NCBI GenBank assembly: GCA_021151825.1
Contig: JAGKWQ010000012.1
Span: forward strand, 1-64,000
Length of the DNA stretch: 64,000 nucleotides
Reading direction: 5' to 3'
Source: Cellvibrionaceae bacterium
Lineage (GTDB): Bacteria > Pseudomonadota > Gammaproteobacteria > Pseudomonadales > Cellvibrionaceae
The translations under genes were made by a program, and so were the position numbers. The notes beneath the pieces are model-generated. The model was not told the DNA's origin. It did not search any database and saw nothing but the letters and a program-made list of their open reading frames with translations. Position 1 is the first letter of the stretch; each line of letters begins with the position of its first letter. Below are positions 17,877 to 27,176 of this stretch, in pieces.

Positions 17877-20800
17877 ATGAAACTGCTACAACACGCCTTA
17901 CTTCTGGGGGCAGTGGCGCTTGCGCCTGTCTGCTCCGCCGCTATCACGCATTACGGTGCAGGCAATATTACTGATAGCCCTAACCCTGCGGGTTACAAAT
18001 GCGCCGTTGATCACGGCAACTGGATTTACAACGCGGGCATCGTTAAACCCGGTGTCAGCAGCTGCAGTCCCATTGGCGCACCCACACCGGTTTACCCGCA
18101 AAAAGTTGCACCTGCGACCAGCAAGCTCACAATGACGCATCGCTGGTGGGGTTCGATTTCCTTTATGGGTGAAATGAAGGTGGGTGACCCCAACGGCGCC
18201 GGCTATATCACACCTGATCCCATGACAGCGCGTATTACCGAACGCGGCGTGCGTATCCTGGGAATCCCCGGTGGTTTGCGTACCAGCCCGACCGCTACGC
18301 AATATTCCATTCCCGATCCATTCAATGAAGTGTTTGATGGTATTGCGATTGGTAACAGCGATTACAATAACCTCGATGCTTATTTAAAGGATTACAGCGA
18401 TGGTTCAGTCACCGTGCAATGGAACAGTGGCAGTACGCCAGTGATGGAAGCTACGTTTGTGCACGGCTCGCCCTATGCTTATTTCACAGTATTGAAGGGT
18501 AATTTGAAATTGCTAACCAAGGCCGCCGATGGCGGGGAAAAGGGAATTTTCTACCAACAAGGAAATACCTTGGGGGTATGGACCAACGTAGCAGGCAATG
18601 GCAATTATTTTTTGGTGACCGGCCACGACGCTACTCATTTTAGCAATGCCAATACCAACACTGTCGGCATTACCAATACCAGCAAACGCATCACCGTTAC
18701 GCTCTTGCCAACTGCAACTACACCGTCTGCTGCAATGATTCAGGATTTTATCCAGTACGCAACACAGCCCGTCGATAAAGTAAATATTAATTACAGCGTA
18801 AACCGCAGCAGCAACAAAGTTACTGTTACTCATCAATATTTATTTAACGGTATTACAGTAAATACTATGGCAGGCATGTTGCCGTTGGCCTGGAAAAATT
18901 CCACGCAAGTAACCAGCCCTTACAAAGTACGCAGCGCACGCGGCATTACCAAATTTGCTGCAACAAAAAATTTCAGCTACACCATTCCTTTTGTAGGTGT
19001 GCTGCCTTACTTGCCAGAAAATATTGGTGATTACGATAACAACCAGTTAAAAGTATTAGTCACCGAATTTGTTAATCAGGGGGCATCTAACTGGAATAGC
19101 GCAACCGATACTTATTGGGCTGGAAAAAATTACGGCAAAGTTGCCGAGCTCGCGGCAATCGCTCGCTCAATTGGTATGACAGCAGAAGCAGATCAACTTA
19201 TTAATTGGCTCAAAGCTGAATTGCAAGATTGGTTTCGTGCAAATACCAATGGTGGATTGGATACCACAAAATATTTTTCTTATGACAGCAACTGGAATAC
19301 CTTGCTCGGTTACGATGAATCCTTCGGTGCACAACAACAACTAAATGACCATCATTTCCACTACGGCTATTTTGTTCGCGCGGCAGCTGAAATTTGCCGT
19401 GTGGATGCCACTTGGTGTAGCGCCACCAATTACGGCCCGATGGTGGAATTATTAATTCGCGATTACGCCGCTGCACGCGATGACGCACTCTTTCCTTACT
19501 TGCGCAATTTCGATCCAGCCAATGGTTTTTCCTGGGCATCCGGTCACGCCAATTTTGTATTGGGTAATAACAATGAATCGACATCCGAAGCGGCGAATGC
19601 TTACGGCGCGATGATTTTGTACGGCCAAATCACACGCAACAAAACGATTACGGATCGCGGCATTTATTTGCATGCATCATCTACTGCGGCGTATTGGGAA
19701 TATTGGAACAACTTCGATCGCTTCCGTGGTTTAACGGGTGATTACGATAATTTTGATGCAGCTTATCCCAAAATGACCACGTCAATTATTTGGGGCAATG
19801 GCCATGTTTTCTCTACCTGGTTCAGCGGTGCTTATGCACATATTTTGGGAATCCAGGGTTTGCCACTTAGTCCATTGGTATTCCACATTGGCCAACACGC
19901 AGATTACCTTGATCAATATGTTGATCTGGGTATGACGCAATCCAGCAACGGAAAACCATCCGGTTTACCGAATGATCAATGGCGCGATGTGTGGTGGAAT
20001 ATTTGGGCAATGACTGATGGCCAAGCCGCCATAGATGATTTCCATAGCTATGGATTTGATTACGCACCCGAAGCTGGCGAAACCAAAGCCCATACATATC
20101 ACTGGATTTATACCTTAAAACAATTGGGACATCTCGCTACCGGCACCGGTACTTTAACTGCAAGCAGTCCAACGGCGGTTGCGTTCAATAAAAATGGCAG
20201 CATTACTTACATTGCGTACAATTTTACTTGCAGCGCGCAGTATGTGTTGTTTTCTGATGGCATGACACTGAATGTGCCAGCAAATAGTTTCCGTATTAAA
20301 CGTACCGGCGAAACACCGGATTCATTGCCAACCAATACGAGCTGCACACCATCAAGCAATTCAAGCGCATCCAGCAGCAGTTCATCAAATAATGTTGCTT
20401 CGTCAAAATCCAGCAGCTCGGCAGCAATGTCGAAATCAAGTAGCTCGGCAATTGCCAGTTCTATTGTGTCCAGTAGCGTGAAATCAAATTCATCCTTATC
20501 CAGCTCCTCAGTGGCGAATGAAAATTACGGGCACAGTATTGTGAATGGAAACACGGTGAAATTTTTTGCCAACAATGTTGCATGGGCGGATATTCATTTC
20601 ACTGTGAGCGGTGGAGGCCAACAAAATATTCGCATGACGCACAACGCCGATAATTCCAACACCTACGAATTATCTGGCGTCCCTGCCGGAGCAACCGTGC
20701 GTTACTTCATCACTATTGCACAAGCAGTGGGTGCAATGGATACGCCTTGGGCTGAATTTGTACTAAGTGGCGCAGCAACATCATCCAGCACACCTGCAAG

Positions 20801-21212
20801 TAGCGCATCAAGCACAAGCTCCGCTGCACCCTTTATTAAATTTATCGAAGCAGAAACCTATGCATTTATGTCTGGCCTCGAATTGTTTGGTACTACCGAT
20901 GTTGGTGGCGGCCAAGTAGTTGGCGCTATCGATGCCGGTGATTGGATGGCCTTTACCAATATCACGTTTCCAACCACCGGCAATTATTTAGTCGAGTACC
21001 GTGTAGCCAGCCCGACAGGCTCACTGCTCTCGCTCGATTTAAATGGTGGTTCAGTTATTTTAGGCAATGCAACTATTCCTGCGACTGGTGATTGGAATAA
21101 TTTCACCACTGTCAGTCAGGTCGTGAGCATTCATGCGGGAACATTTAATCTGGGCATTTATGCGCAACAAGGTGGCTGGAGTATTAACTGGTTGCGCATC
21201 ACCAAACTTTAA
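17877..21212 (+). CDS. Secreted GH81 endo-beta-1,3-glucanase with CBM56 and CBM6
   Basis: 1111 residues. Signal peptide (cleavage about CSA|AI, residue 21). GH81 catalytic domain about residues 60-800 with NDHHFHYGY (Asp491) and NNESTSEA (Glu567 and Glu571), the family's catalytic motifs. Poly-Ser linker about 820-880, then a CBM56-like beta-1,3-glucan binding module (about 880-965, YGHSIVNGNTVKFFANNV), a second Ser/Thr/Ala linker, and a C-terminal CBM6 (about 990-1111, EAETYAFMSG, GDWMAFTNI, LRITKL). It would cut laminarin, curdlan or callose outside the cell. Ribosome site TAGGAC. Single gene with no sugar regulator in view. Confidence 0.93.
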   Translation: MKLLQHALLLGAVALAPVCSAAITHYGAGNITDSPNPAGYKCAVDHGNWIYNAGIVKPGVSSCSPIGAPTPVYPQKVAPATSKLTMTHRWWGSISFMGEMKVGDPNGAGYITPDPMTARITERGVRILGIPGGLRTSPTATQYSIPDPFNEVFDGIAIGNSDYNNLDAYLKDYSDGSVTVQWNSGSTPVMEATFVHGSPYAYFTVLKGNLKLLTKAADGGEKGIFYQQGNTLGVWTNVAGNGNYFLVTGHDATHFSNANTNTVGITNTSKRITVTLLPTATTPSAAMIQDFIQYATQPVDKVNINYSVNRSSNKVTVTHQYLFNGITVNTMAGMLPLAWKNSTQVTSPYKVRSARGITKFAATKNFSYTIPFVGVLPYLPENIGDYDNNQLKVLVTEFVNQGASNWNSATDTYWAGKNYGKVAELAAIARSIGMTAEADQLINWLKAELQDWFRANTNGGLDTTKYFSYDSNWNTLLGYDESFGAQQQLNDHHFHYGYFVRAAAEICRVDATWCSATNYGPMVELLIRDYAAARDDALFPYLRNFDPANGFSWASGHANFVLGNNNESTSEAANAYGAMILYGQITRNKTITDRGIYLHASSTAAYWEYWNNFDRFRGLTGDYDNFDAAYPKMTTSIIWGNGHVFSTWFSGAYAHILGIQGLPLSPLVFHIGQHADYLDQYVDLGMTQSSNGKPSGLPNDQWRDVWWNIWAMTDGQAAIDDFHSYGFDYAPEAGETKAHTYHWIYTLKQLGHLATGTGTLTASSPTAVAFNKNGSITYIAYNFTCSAQYVLFSDGMTLNVPANSFRIKRTGETPDSLPTNTSCTPSSNSSASSSSSSNNVASSKSSSSAAMSKSSSSAIASSIVSSSVKSNSSLSSSSVANENYGHSIVNGNTVKFFANNVAWADIHFTVSGGGQQNIRMTHNADNSNTYELSGVPAGATVRYFITIAQAVGAMDTPWAEFVLSGAATSSSTPASSASSTSSAAPFIKFIEAETYAFMSGLELFGTTDVGGGQVVGAIDAGDWMAFTNITFPTTGNYLVEYRVASPTGSLLSLDLNGGSVILGNATIPATGDWNNFTTVSQVVSIHAGTFNLGIYAQQGGWSINWLRITKL

Positions 21213-21305
21213 CCGAAAAAATTACATTGATAAATTTACATTAATAGTCGCAACAGGCCGCCACTAACGTGGCGGTCATTAACAATAATTATTACGGAGC
21301 AAAAA

Positions 21306-21857
21306 ATGAAAAAGTTAATTTCTGCGCTGGCAATCAGTCTCAGCGCATTAGTCGGTGTTAACACTAACGCTGTTATTATTGATGCAAGCACCATCATTCC
21401 CAATGAAAATATTTTGCGCAATGTGAATGGTTTGGATTGGGTTTACGCAGGGCCAATTGGCACGGGTGAATGGGGACCAGGTAATATTGAGACACCGGAA
21501 TATCGCGCGAGCGAGGGCTGGCGTTACGCTACAGCAGAAGAATGGGCACTGCGCCCTGACTGGACCGCCTTCATTATTGGCGATGCAACATTAACACCGG
21601 AATCCGGTTTTAGCGATCATTCCCTTTATCGTTTTGCGTCTGAATACTGGAGCAACTTTAGTCACATCGATTTAAGTGATGCCGCTAATGGAAAAATCAC
21701 CAATGGTTTGGACATCGGTTCACTGGAAGATGTTTACGATACCTGGTATGTACGCGACGCTATTAGCAGCAATGTTCCGGAATCTTCATCATTATTATTA
21801 CTGGCAATAAGTGCTTTGGGGTTGGGAGTTATACGCAGTCAGCGTAGTAAAAAATAA
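21306..21857 (+). CDS. Secreted PEP-CTERM-like surface protein
   Basis: 183 residues: N-terminal signal peptide (MKKLISALAISLSALVGVNTNA), a Trp/Tyr-rich middle with DUF-like repeats of unknown function, and a C-terminal sorting signal VPESSSLLLLAISALGLGV followed by a basic tail RSQRSKK. The tripartite tail is that of PEP-CTERM proteins, which are cut by exosortase, but the motif reads PES instead of PEP. Good ribosome site CGGAG. No exosortase gene is in this window. Confidence 0.75.
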   Translation: MKKLISALAISLSALVGVNTNAVIIDASTIIPNENILRNVNGLDWVYAGPIGTGEWGPGNIETPEYRASEGWRYATAEEWALRPDWTAFIIGDATLTPESGFSDHSLYRFASEYWSNFSHIDLSDAANGKITNGLDIGSLEDVYDTWYVRDAISSNVPESSSLLLLAISALGLGVIRSQRSKK

Positions 21858-21894
21858 ATATAATGGCCGCAAGGAGTGCGGCCATTATATTTAT
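21854..21894. terminator. Bidirectional rho-independent terminator
   Basis: A 17-bp perfect stem with core ATGGCCGC/GCGGCCAT and AT-rich flanks around an AAGGAGT loop (21871-21877). It lies between the convergent PEP-CTERM-like and CPBP genes. Confidence 0.9.
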
Positions 21895-21895
21895 A

Positions 21896-22504
21896 TTATT
21901 GCAACCCGATTTTTGAATCCTGGCGGGTATCTACAATAATAAAATGTCGATATTTTACAATTACTCCCAAGGCAATTAAATCGTAAACGCCATGCCAAAC
22001 GACCACCATTAATAAACTGCCAGACAAATAATATCCAACACCAAACGCAATACTCATGATCACAGCACAAATAAAATAAGCGTGGGATAAATAATGCAAT
22101 GCCGCAAATACCAATGATGCAATTAAAATTGCCCAACCTATCGGAAGATAACCATTCATCCATGTTTGAAAAAATCCGCGAAATAATAATTCTTCGCCAA
22201 TTCCTGCCAACGCAGCAATAAAAGTAATTTTACCCCATGAATACCCATTAAATAGGCCCCATACTCGCCGGAGATCATCCAGCAGCATTTGGGCAAAGCG
22301 CCCCCCCACACGATATATAATTAGAAAAATCACGAAGGTAATAACAGCGAGGGTTATTCCGAGAGCACTTGCAATCATCCAATTTATATTCGCCGCCGGC
22401 AGTGTTACATCTAATGCCCAAATACCCGCAACCCCTAAAACAACAATTGCCAATTGGCTAACCAATACCACACCCAAACCGGGGGTTTGCGGTTTATTAT
22501 TCAT
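21896..22504 (-). CDS. CPBP-family intramembrane metalloprotease
   Basis: 202 residues, about six membrane segments. The CAAX-protease/bacteriocin-processing (CPBP/Abi) motifs are present: GEELLFRG (Glu104, Glu105, Arg109), FAALHYLSHAYF and VWHGVYDL. It would cleave a membrane substrate; which one is unknown. Terminator shared with the convergent neighbour. Confidence 0.88.
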   Translation of the reverse strand: MNNKPQTPGLGVVLVSQLAIVVLGVAGIWALDVTLPAANINWMIASALGITLAVITFVIFLIIYRVGGRFAQMLLDDLRRVWGLFNGYSWGKITFIAALAGIGEELLFRGFFQTWMNGYLPIGWAILIASLVFAALHYLSHAYFICAVIMSIAFGVGYYLSGSLLMVVVWHGVYDLIALGVIVKYRHFIIVDTRQDSKIGLQ

Positions 22505-22643
22505 TATTCACCTGTACAGCTCGATTTCTATAATATTGCAGTCACTTGCCGGTAAAACTCCATCACTGGAACTCCCACCCAAAATACTAACTTATGTGCC
22601 ACAATTAAAAAATTACAGCACATGACTAATTACAGGAACGACG

Positions 22644-23306
22644 ATGGAAGCAGAATTCTGGCACCGTAAATGGGAAACTAATGAGATTGGGTTTCACAAT
22701 TCCCAGGCCAACCCCTTATTAATAAAAAACCTGGAGCGACTTACTCTCGTACCGGGCGACCACATATTCCTCCCTTTATGTGGAAAAACCCTGGATATTG
22801 GCTGGTTGCTCTCAAAAGGCTACAAAGTCACGGGCGCAGAACTGAGCAAACTCGCTATTGAACAATTATTTGACGAGTTGGGTGTTGTGCCGCGCGTTTC
22901 CCGTTTGGGAGAACTGGAGCGCTATAGTGCGCATAACCTCGATATTTTTATTGGTGATATTTTCAACCTTACCGGATCACTATTAGGTCAGGTTGATGCT
23001 ATCTATGATCGCGCTGCATTAGTCGCACTGCCAATATCCATGCGCGCGCAATATACCCGACATTTAGTCAATATAACTCGCCATGCCAAACAACTTTTGA
23101 TTTGTTTCGAATACGATCAAACCCAACTGGAAGGCCCACCTTTTTCTGTGCCTGACAGGGAAGTCGCACAACACTATGACAACTATTACGATTTACAACT
23201 GCTCTCATCCGGCAATATTGAGGGCGGCTTAAAAGGAAAATGCGAAGCCAAAGAAAATGTATGGTTGCTAAAAACCAAAGGAGTTTTAAAGAATGGAGCT
23301 CTATGA
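22644..23306 (+). CDS. tpm: Thiopurine S-methyltransferase
   Basis: 220 residues, the usual size. Family start MEAEFWHRKWETNEIGFH, SAM-binding LPLCGKTLDIGWLLSKGYKV and the later DRAALVALP region. S-methylates thiopurines and, in bacteria, selenite or tellurite species. Start supported by AGGAACGACG upstream. Its last codons overlap the start of the next small gene by 14 bp. Confidence 0.93.
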   Translation: MEAEFWHRKWETNEIGFHNSQANPLLIKNLERLTLVPGDHIFLPLCGKTLDIGWLLSKGYKVTGAELSKLAIEQLFDELGVVPRVSRLGELERYSAHNLDIFIGDIFNLTGSLLGQVDAIYDRAALVALPISMRAQYTRHLVNITRHAKQLLICFEYDQTQLEGPPFSVPDREVAQHYDNYYDLQLLSSGNIEGGLKGKCEAKENVWLLKTKGVLKNGAL

Positions 23307-23547
23307 GGAAGTTAAAATTTGGGAAAGATCAAATGAAGAGAACGCTATCTGTTATCGCTGCCTTCGTTTTATTTCCAATGGTCTCTATTACGTGCAAAGC
23401 GCAGATCATCATTATAAATCCACTGATAACTCTGAATTTGAATCTCAATTTGTGGAATTATTTATGGAGGAGGCGCCAAGGACAAGAACATCAGGGTATC
23501 CAACCCTGGAGGCAGCAATTTTAGCATTTAAACAAGAGATGGATTAA
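23293..23547 (+). CDS. Small protein of unknown function overlapping tpm
   Basis: 84 residues, acidic and aromatic-rich (WERSNEENAICYRC, FISNGLYYVQSADHH). AAAGGAG lies 9 nt before its ATG, inside the end of tpm, indicating translational coupling. No domain recognised. It could be a bystander, but the strong ribosome site argues for a real gene. Confidence 0.7.
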   Translation: MELYEEVKIWERSNEENAICYRCLRFISNGLYYVQSADHHYKSTDNSEFESQFVELFMEEAPRTRTSGYPTLEAAILAFKQEMD

Positions 23548-23561
23548 TCTTTAGTGAGCAA

Positions 23562-24671
23562 TTATTGTCGCTTGCGCAAACGTAGTTCTGCTTTTTCCTG
23601 ATCAATAACGAAATCAAAACGCCCTAGAATATCGACCCCCAATAGCCCGTCAAAACTATCATAATTATCCATAGGCAAACGAGCGAGCATATGTTTATTG
23701 AACGTCACGCCAGCAAATTGCAACGAGTCCACTACAAATAGAAAGCTGTCCACGGTACCACTGGCTGTGTTGAGCTGAATGGGTTTGGGAGATTTTACAA
23801 TGCTGTCATTGCGGTTAATAAAGCTGGAGGTTAATCCGCTAATAGATGCACCGGTATCCAATAACAGTTTTACGGTTTTACCTTCCACAGAAACCGGAAC
23901 CAGAAATTGTTTTCCGAAACGAATCAGCTGCACTTTGCTTTCCTGATCATCGGTTTGCTCTGCGATAGCATTGTCAGTCAGCTTCGCCAGAAATTCTTCC
24001 GCACGTAAACGGGTTCCATCCTGATTCGCCGCCATGAGCGCATGGTATTGCGCTTGCTCCTGGTCATTTACCTTTGCGTGCATATCGGCTAGTTGTAAAT
24101 GCAATTCGCCATTATCCGGTGTGAGCTTAATCAGGTCATTTAATTGTGCCATTAGCCATTCGCGGCTTGCGCCAAAAATTCCCGGATTATTCACCAGGCG
24201 AATTAAGTAGCGCGATAAATAGGTGATGGCTTCCTGGAATTTTTTTGCATCCACTTCAATATTTAAATAACGAAACCAGGTAGTGACCGCATCTTCGTGT
24301 TTGCCTTGCTTTTCCAGCACGCGTGCGAGCAGCAACAACGCTTCGGTATTGTTTGGATTGTTCTTCAAAATTTCGTTCAGGGCCTGCAGTGCTGCGGGGA
24401 ATGCACTATTGGCGATAAGCTGTTGCGCACGCTCGAGTGGCGATAATTCTTGTGGCAGCGCAGCAATCGGCACAGTAGGTGCAGGAGTATTTTGTAATAC
24501 CGGCGCAACGTCTACTGGTACATTCACAATCGCTTGCGGTGCTGCAATTTGATTCACCGGTTCGAAGGAATCAACAACTGCGGGCGACTGTTGCGCATGA
24601 CGATATTCGCTGACGTAAAAACCCAGTCCGAATGCGGCCACAGCGATAACAATACTTTTTTGAAGGCTCAT
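23562..24671 (-). CDS. TPR protein with retropepsin-like aspartic protease domain
   Basis: 369 residues. N-terminal membrane anchor or signal (KSIVIAVAAFGLGFYVSEYRH), a Pro/Val-rich linker, TPR-like repeats (about residues 85-240), then a single-domain retropepsin fold with catalytic DTGAS (LLLDTGASISGL) and LGVDILGRFDFVID. It is likely a periplasmic aspartic protease or peptidase-like binding protein. The reading frame opens 40 codons earlier inside the gpx gene; start at 24671 gives a clean N-terminus. It begins 37 bp after the glutathione peroxidase stop. Confidence 0.8.
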   Translation of the reverse strand: MSLQKSIVIAVAAFGLGFYVSEYRHAQQSPAVVDSFEPVNQIAAPQAIVNVPVDVAPVLQNTPAPTVPIAALPQELSPLERAQQLIANSAFPAALQALNEILKNNPNNTEALLLLARVLEKQGKHEDAVTTWFRYLNIEVDAKKFQEAITYLSRYLIRLVNNPGIFGASREWLMAQLNDLIKLTPDNGELHLQLADMHAKVNDQEQAQYHALMAANQDGTRLRAEEFLAKLTDNAIAEQTDDQESKVQLIRFGKQFLVPVSVEGKTVKLLLDTGASISGLTSSFINRNDSIVKSPKPIQLNTASGTVDSFLFVVDSLQFAGVTFNKHMLARLPMDNYDSFDGLLGVDILGRFDFVIDQEKAELRLRKRQ

Positions 24672-24708
24672 CGTTATTTTTAACTTAACTATTTTTTGCG
24701 AAATGACA

Positions 24709-25191
24709 TTAGCGTGCGAGTTCTTTTTGAATAAATGCTGCCATCTTTTCCGGTGTGGTGATGGTGGCAAAACGCTTGATAGGTTTACCATCGCGGCCGA
24801 TTAAAAATTTGGTGAAGTTCCACTTAATCGATTTCCCCAACCAACCGGGCAACTCCCCCGTCACCCATTGAAACAAGGGATGAGCTACGGGGCCATTCAC
24901 ATCCACTTTGGCAAATATGGGAAACGTTACACCGTAATTAATTTCACAAGTGTGGGCAATTTGTTCCGCCTCACCCGGCTCCTGATTGCCAAACTGATTA
25001 CACGGGAAACCGAGAATCACCAGTCCCTGCCCCTTGAATTGTTGATACAAGGTTTCAAGGCCGGCGTATTGCGGAGTGAATCCGCATTTGCTGGCGGTAT
25101 TAACGACCAACACCAGTTTACCTGCGTAGTCAGACAAGCTTTGGGGCTGGCCGTTCAGCCGCTCGGCAGTGAAAGAATAGAAAGGGCTCAT
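24709..25191 (-). CDS. Cysteine-type glutathione peroxidase
   Basis: 160 residues, standard size. Active-site Cys36 in NTASKCGFTPQYAGLE, LGFPCNQFGNQEPG (Gln) and KWNFTKFLIGRDG (Trp). Reduces peroxides using thioredoxin or glutathione. Start at 25191 with GGAG 7 nt upstream; the longer frame has a 65-residue tail without support. Confidence 0.93.
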   Translation of the reverse strand: MSPFYSFTAERLNGQPQSLSDYAGKLVLVVNTASKCGFTPQYAGLETLYQQFKGQGLVILGFPCNQFGNQEPGEAEQIAHTCEINYGVTFPIFAKVDVNGPVAHPLFQWVTGELPGWLGKSIKWNFTKFLIGRDGKPIKRFATITTPEKMAAFIQKELAR

Positions 25192-25294
25192 GCGCAACTC
25201 CGGTGAGAATGGCAATAGAGAGTGAAACATGGGCCCAGACTGCCCGCGCGAACGGGCTAATTCAACTATTTTGTGCAGATTTAACAGCTTTTTA

Positions 25295-26110
25295 TCAGTA
25301 TTGATCTGCGGGTTTGTCCAGGGTTTTGATTTGAATATTGCGATAGAAAGTTTCCGCGCCTTCCGACTGGATCTGCAATTTTCCACGGGTTAGCGGTACG
25401 TATTTACCATCCACTTTTTCACGCGAGTTAAAGCCACGGAATACCTCTTTACCGTTGACTTTGTGGATGAGGGTTTTGCCATCGGTAATCACTTCCATAG
25501 TGTCCCATTCGCCGGATGGCTTTTCATAAAGGCCGCGTTTTAATACGCGCGCGGCGATATCGTTGCGCAGCGGGGCTTTGGGATCATAGGCATAAAACTT
25601 CCAATCACCTTCATTGGCATCACCAGCGTGTACATCGATAATCACACCATCGAGGCTGTGGTAATCACCGCTATCACCTTCCTGAACCTGGAATTCATGG
25701 CTGCGCATCCAGTGAGTGCTTTGGGCACCATGGGGGCCAACGGCAAAATACAAAACTCCGCTATCGCGACGGGCATCCAGACGCGGCGGCCATTTTTTTA
25801 CGCCCCACTTCACATCAAATTTCAAATGGAAATTTTCAAATTCTTCAAGCGTGGTAATACCCCCCCACTCCTCACCGGAAACACGTAACAAACCATCCAC
25901 TACAGTGAACACTTTTTTAGGGTCGTTATTCACACCGCGCGGTTTGTGTTTGGATACAAGATTGTAAGCGTTAGTTTCCGGTTGGTAACTGACATAGGTT
26001 TCCCAACCAGTGAGATCTTTGCCATTGAACAAGCTTTTCCATTCACCGGCAAAAACCGGGGTACTGGCCATAAGGCCGCATAAAGAGAGCCCCAGGAGTA
26101 GTGGTTTCAT
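25295..26110 (-). CDS. Secreted DUF1080 protein (3-keto-disaccharide hydrolase domain)
   Basis: 271 residues with a signal peptide (MKPLLLGLSLCGLMASTPVFAG). The body is a single jelly-roll DUF1080/PF06439 domain: WKSLFNGKDLTGWETYV at its start, VVDGLLRVSGEEWGGI, DSGVLYFAVGP, and YRNIQIKTL near the end. Such domains bind or hydrolyse 3-keto-glycosides. Two ATGs are possible; the second (26110) gives 7-nt spacing from GAGGA. No sugar-oxidase partner is nearby. Confidence 0.85.
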   Translation of the reverse strand: MKPLLLGLSLCGLMASTPVFAGEWKSLFNGKDLTGWETYVSYQPETNAYNLVSKHKPRGVNNDPKKVFTVVDGLLRVSGEEWGGITTLEEFENFHLKFDVKWGVKKWPPRLDARRDSGVLYFAVGPHGAQSTHWMRSHEFQVQEGDSGDYHSLDGVIIDVHAGDANEGDWKFYAYDPKAPLRNDIAARVLKRGLYEKPSGEWDTMEVITDGKTLIHKVNGKEVFRGFNSREKVDGKYVPLTRGKLQIQSEGAETFYRNIQIKTLDKPADQY

Positions 26111-26220
26111 TGTCATTCCTCGCGTCGTTGCAGTAGTCATTGTTGTAATAGACGCGAAGCCTAGGCCGGCAAGAACTACGAGTCCATATAGACAGAAGGA
26201 CAATTACAGTCCTTTACCTA

Positions 26221-26252
26221 AAAAAAGCCCCATTGATTACTCAATAGGGCTT
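26221..26252 (-). terminator. Rho-independent terminator of the Cys-rich secreted gene
   Basis: On the minus strand AGCCC(T)ATTGA, GTAA, TCAAT(G)GGGCT with one mismatch is followed by TTTTTT. It lies 96 bp after the minus-strand gene ending at 26348. Confidence 0.8.
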
Positions 26253-26347
26253 CACTGTTTTTTTGTTTCGTTGGTACGGGGAACTATCTTGATAGTAATC
26301 CCGTTTCGAACAGCACAACCAATACGAAATAGTTAACTAGCCGAAAA

Positions 26348-26836
26348 TTACCAATCACATGCCGGATGTCCCATAGGATATCCAGCAGCACAAGTGCAAT
26401 TAGGATTATAAGGAGGGCAATTAGGGTTGCCGCCACCAATACCTCCCCCACCTGAGTTGCCATTAGGAACGCCCGATAAAGTACCGTAACTCACGATTCC
26501 TAAAGTCCCGTCAGTTTTTTGATAACGCACGCGAAAATCGTAAGCAGTATTGTAATCAAATCGAAGGCTGGTATAGGCATTTCCGGCAACACCATAACCC
26601 GATCCACACAAACTATAACTTGCATTGGGTAGGTTCGCGGGCTTCGCGCACACTTCAATCCAACGGCTACCACTTGATTGCGGGCAAGTGGTCGATTCCC
26701 CTTCAAAGCCCTGCAAATAATAAGAACCCAAATAGCTGGACATATGGGGGATCGTATAACAAAGTGCAAAACTGCTTTGTGAAAATGTCCACAGCATAAC
26801 AGCAGCAATCATCGCCAATAATTTTTTCGACAGCAT
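26348..26836 (-). CDS. Cys-rich secreted protein of unknown function
   Basis: 162 residues: signal peptide (cut about QSSFA|L, residue 24), a small beta-rich domain with Cys pairs (CYTIPHMSSYLGSYY, STTCPQSSGSRWIEVCAKP), then a Gly/Ser/Asn stretch and a short C-terminal Cys motif NCPPYNPNCTC with a PACDW ending. No family recognised. Ribosome site GGAGAT. The even Cys content suggests a disulfide-stabilised extracellular or periplasmic protein. Confidence 0.65.
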   Translation of the reverse strand: MLSKKLLAMIAAVMLWTFSQSSFALCYTIPHMSSYLGSYYLQGFEGESTTCPQSSGSRWIEVCAKPANLPNASYSLCGSGYGVAGNAYTSLRFDYNTAYDFRVRYQKTDGTLGIVSYGTLSGVPNGNSGGGGIGGGNPNCPPYNPNCTCAAGYPMGHPACDW

Positions 26837-27176
26837 AATTGTATCTCCAGTTTCTGATGGTTTTATTGGATTAACCGGTACCCCTTTAGTAATCCTGATT
26901 TGAATAACCCGAGATCATCGGGTACGGCATTGCTGCAAATAAAACAGCAAACTACCGATTGCGATGCTAGTGAACGAATAACAAGTACGAGGTTCGACTT
27001 TACATTTCAATGCCACAAATTTGTAAGGAAATGTAAGAGCAAAAAAGTCTTACTTATGAAAAGGAGGCAACCATAAGTTGCATTTTTAACGAGAAAAAAG
27101 CATTCACAGACTCAAGGTAAAGTGAAAAGAAAATCTATGTAGCAGTAATGATGAGTGCACATGCAGCGCACTCCTA

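Noticed and set aside
23240..23524. 94-codon open frame overlapping the end of tpm
   Set aside because: In another frame than the 84-residue gene, which has a strong ribosome site; this frame has none.
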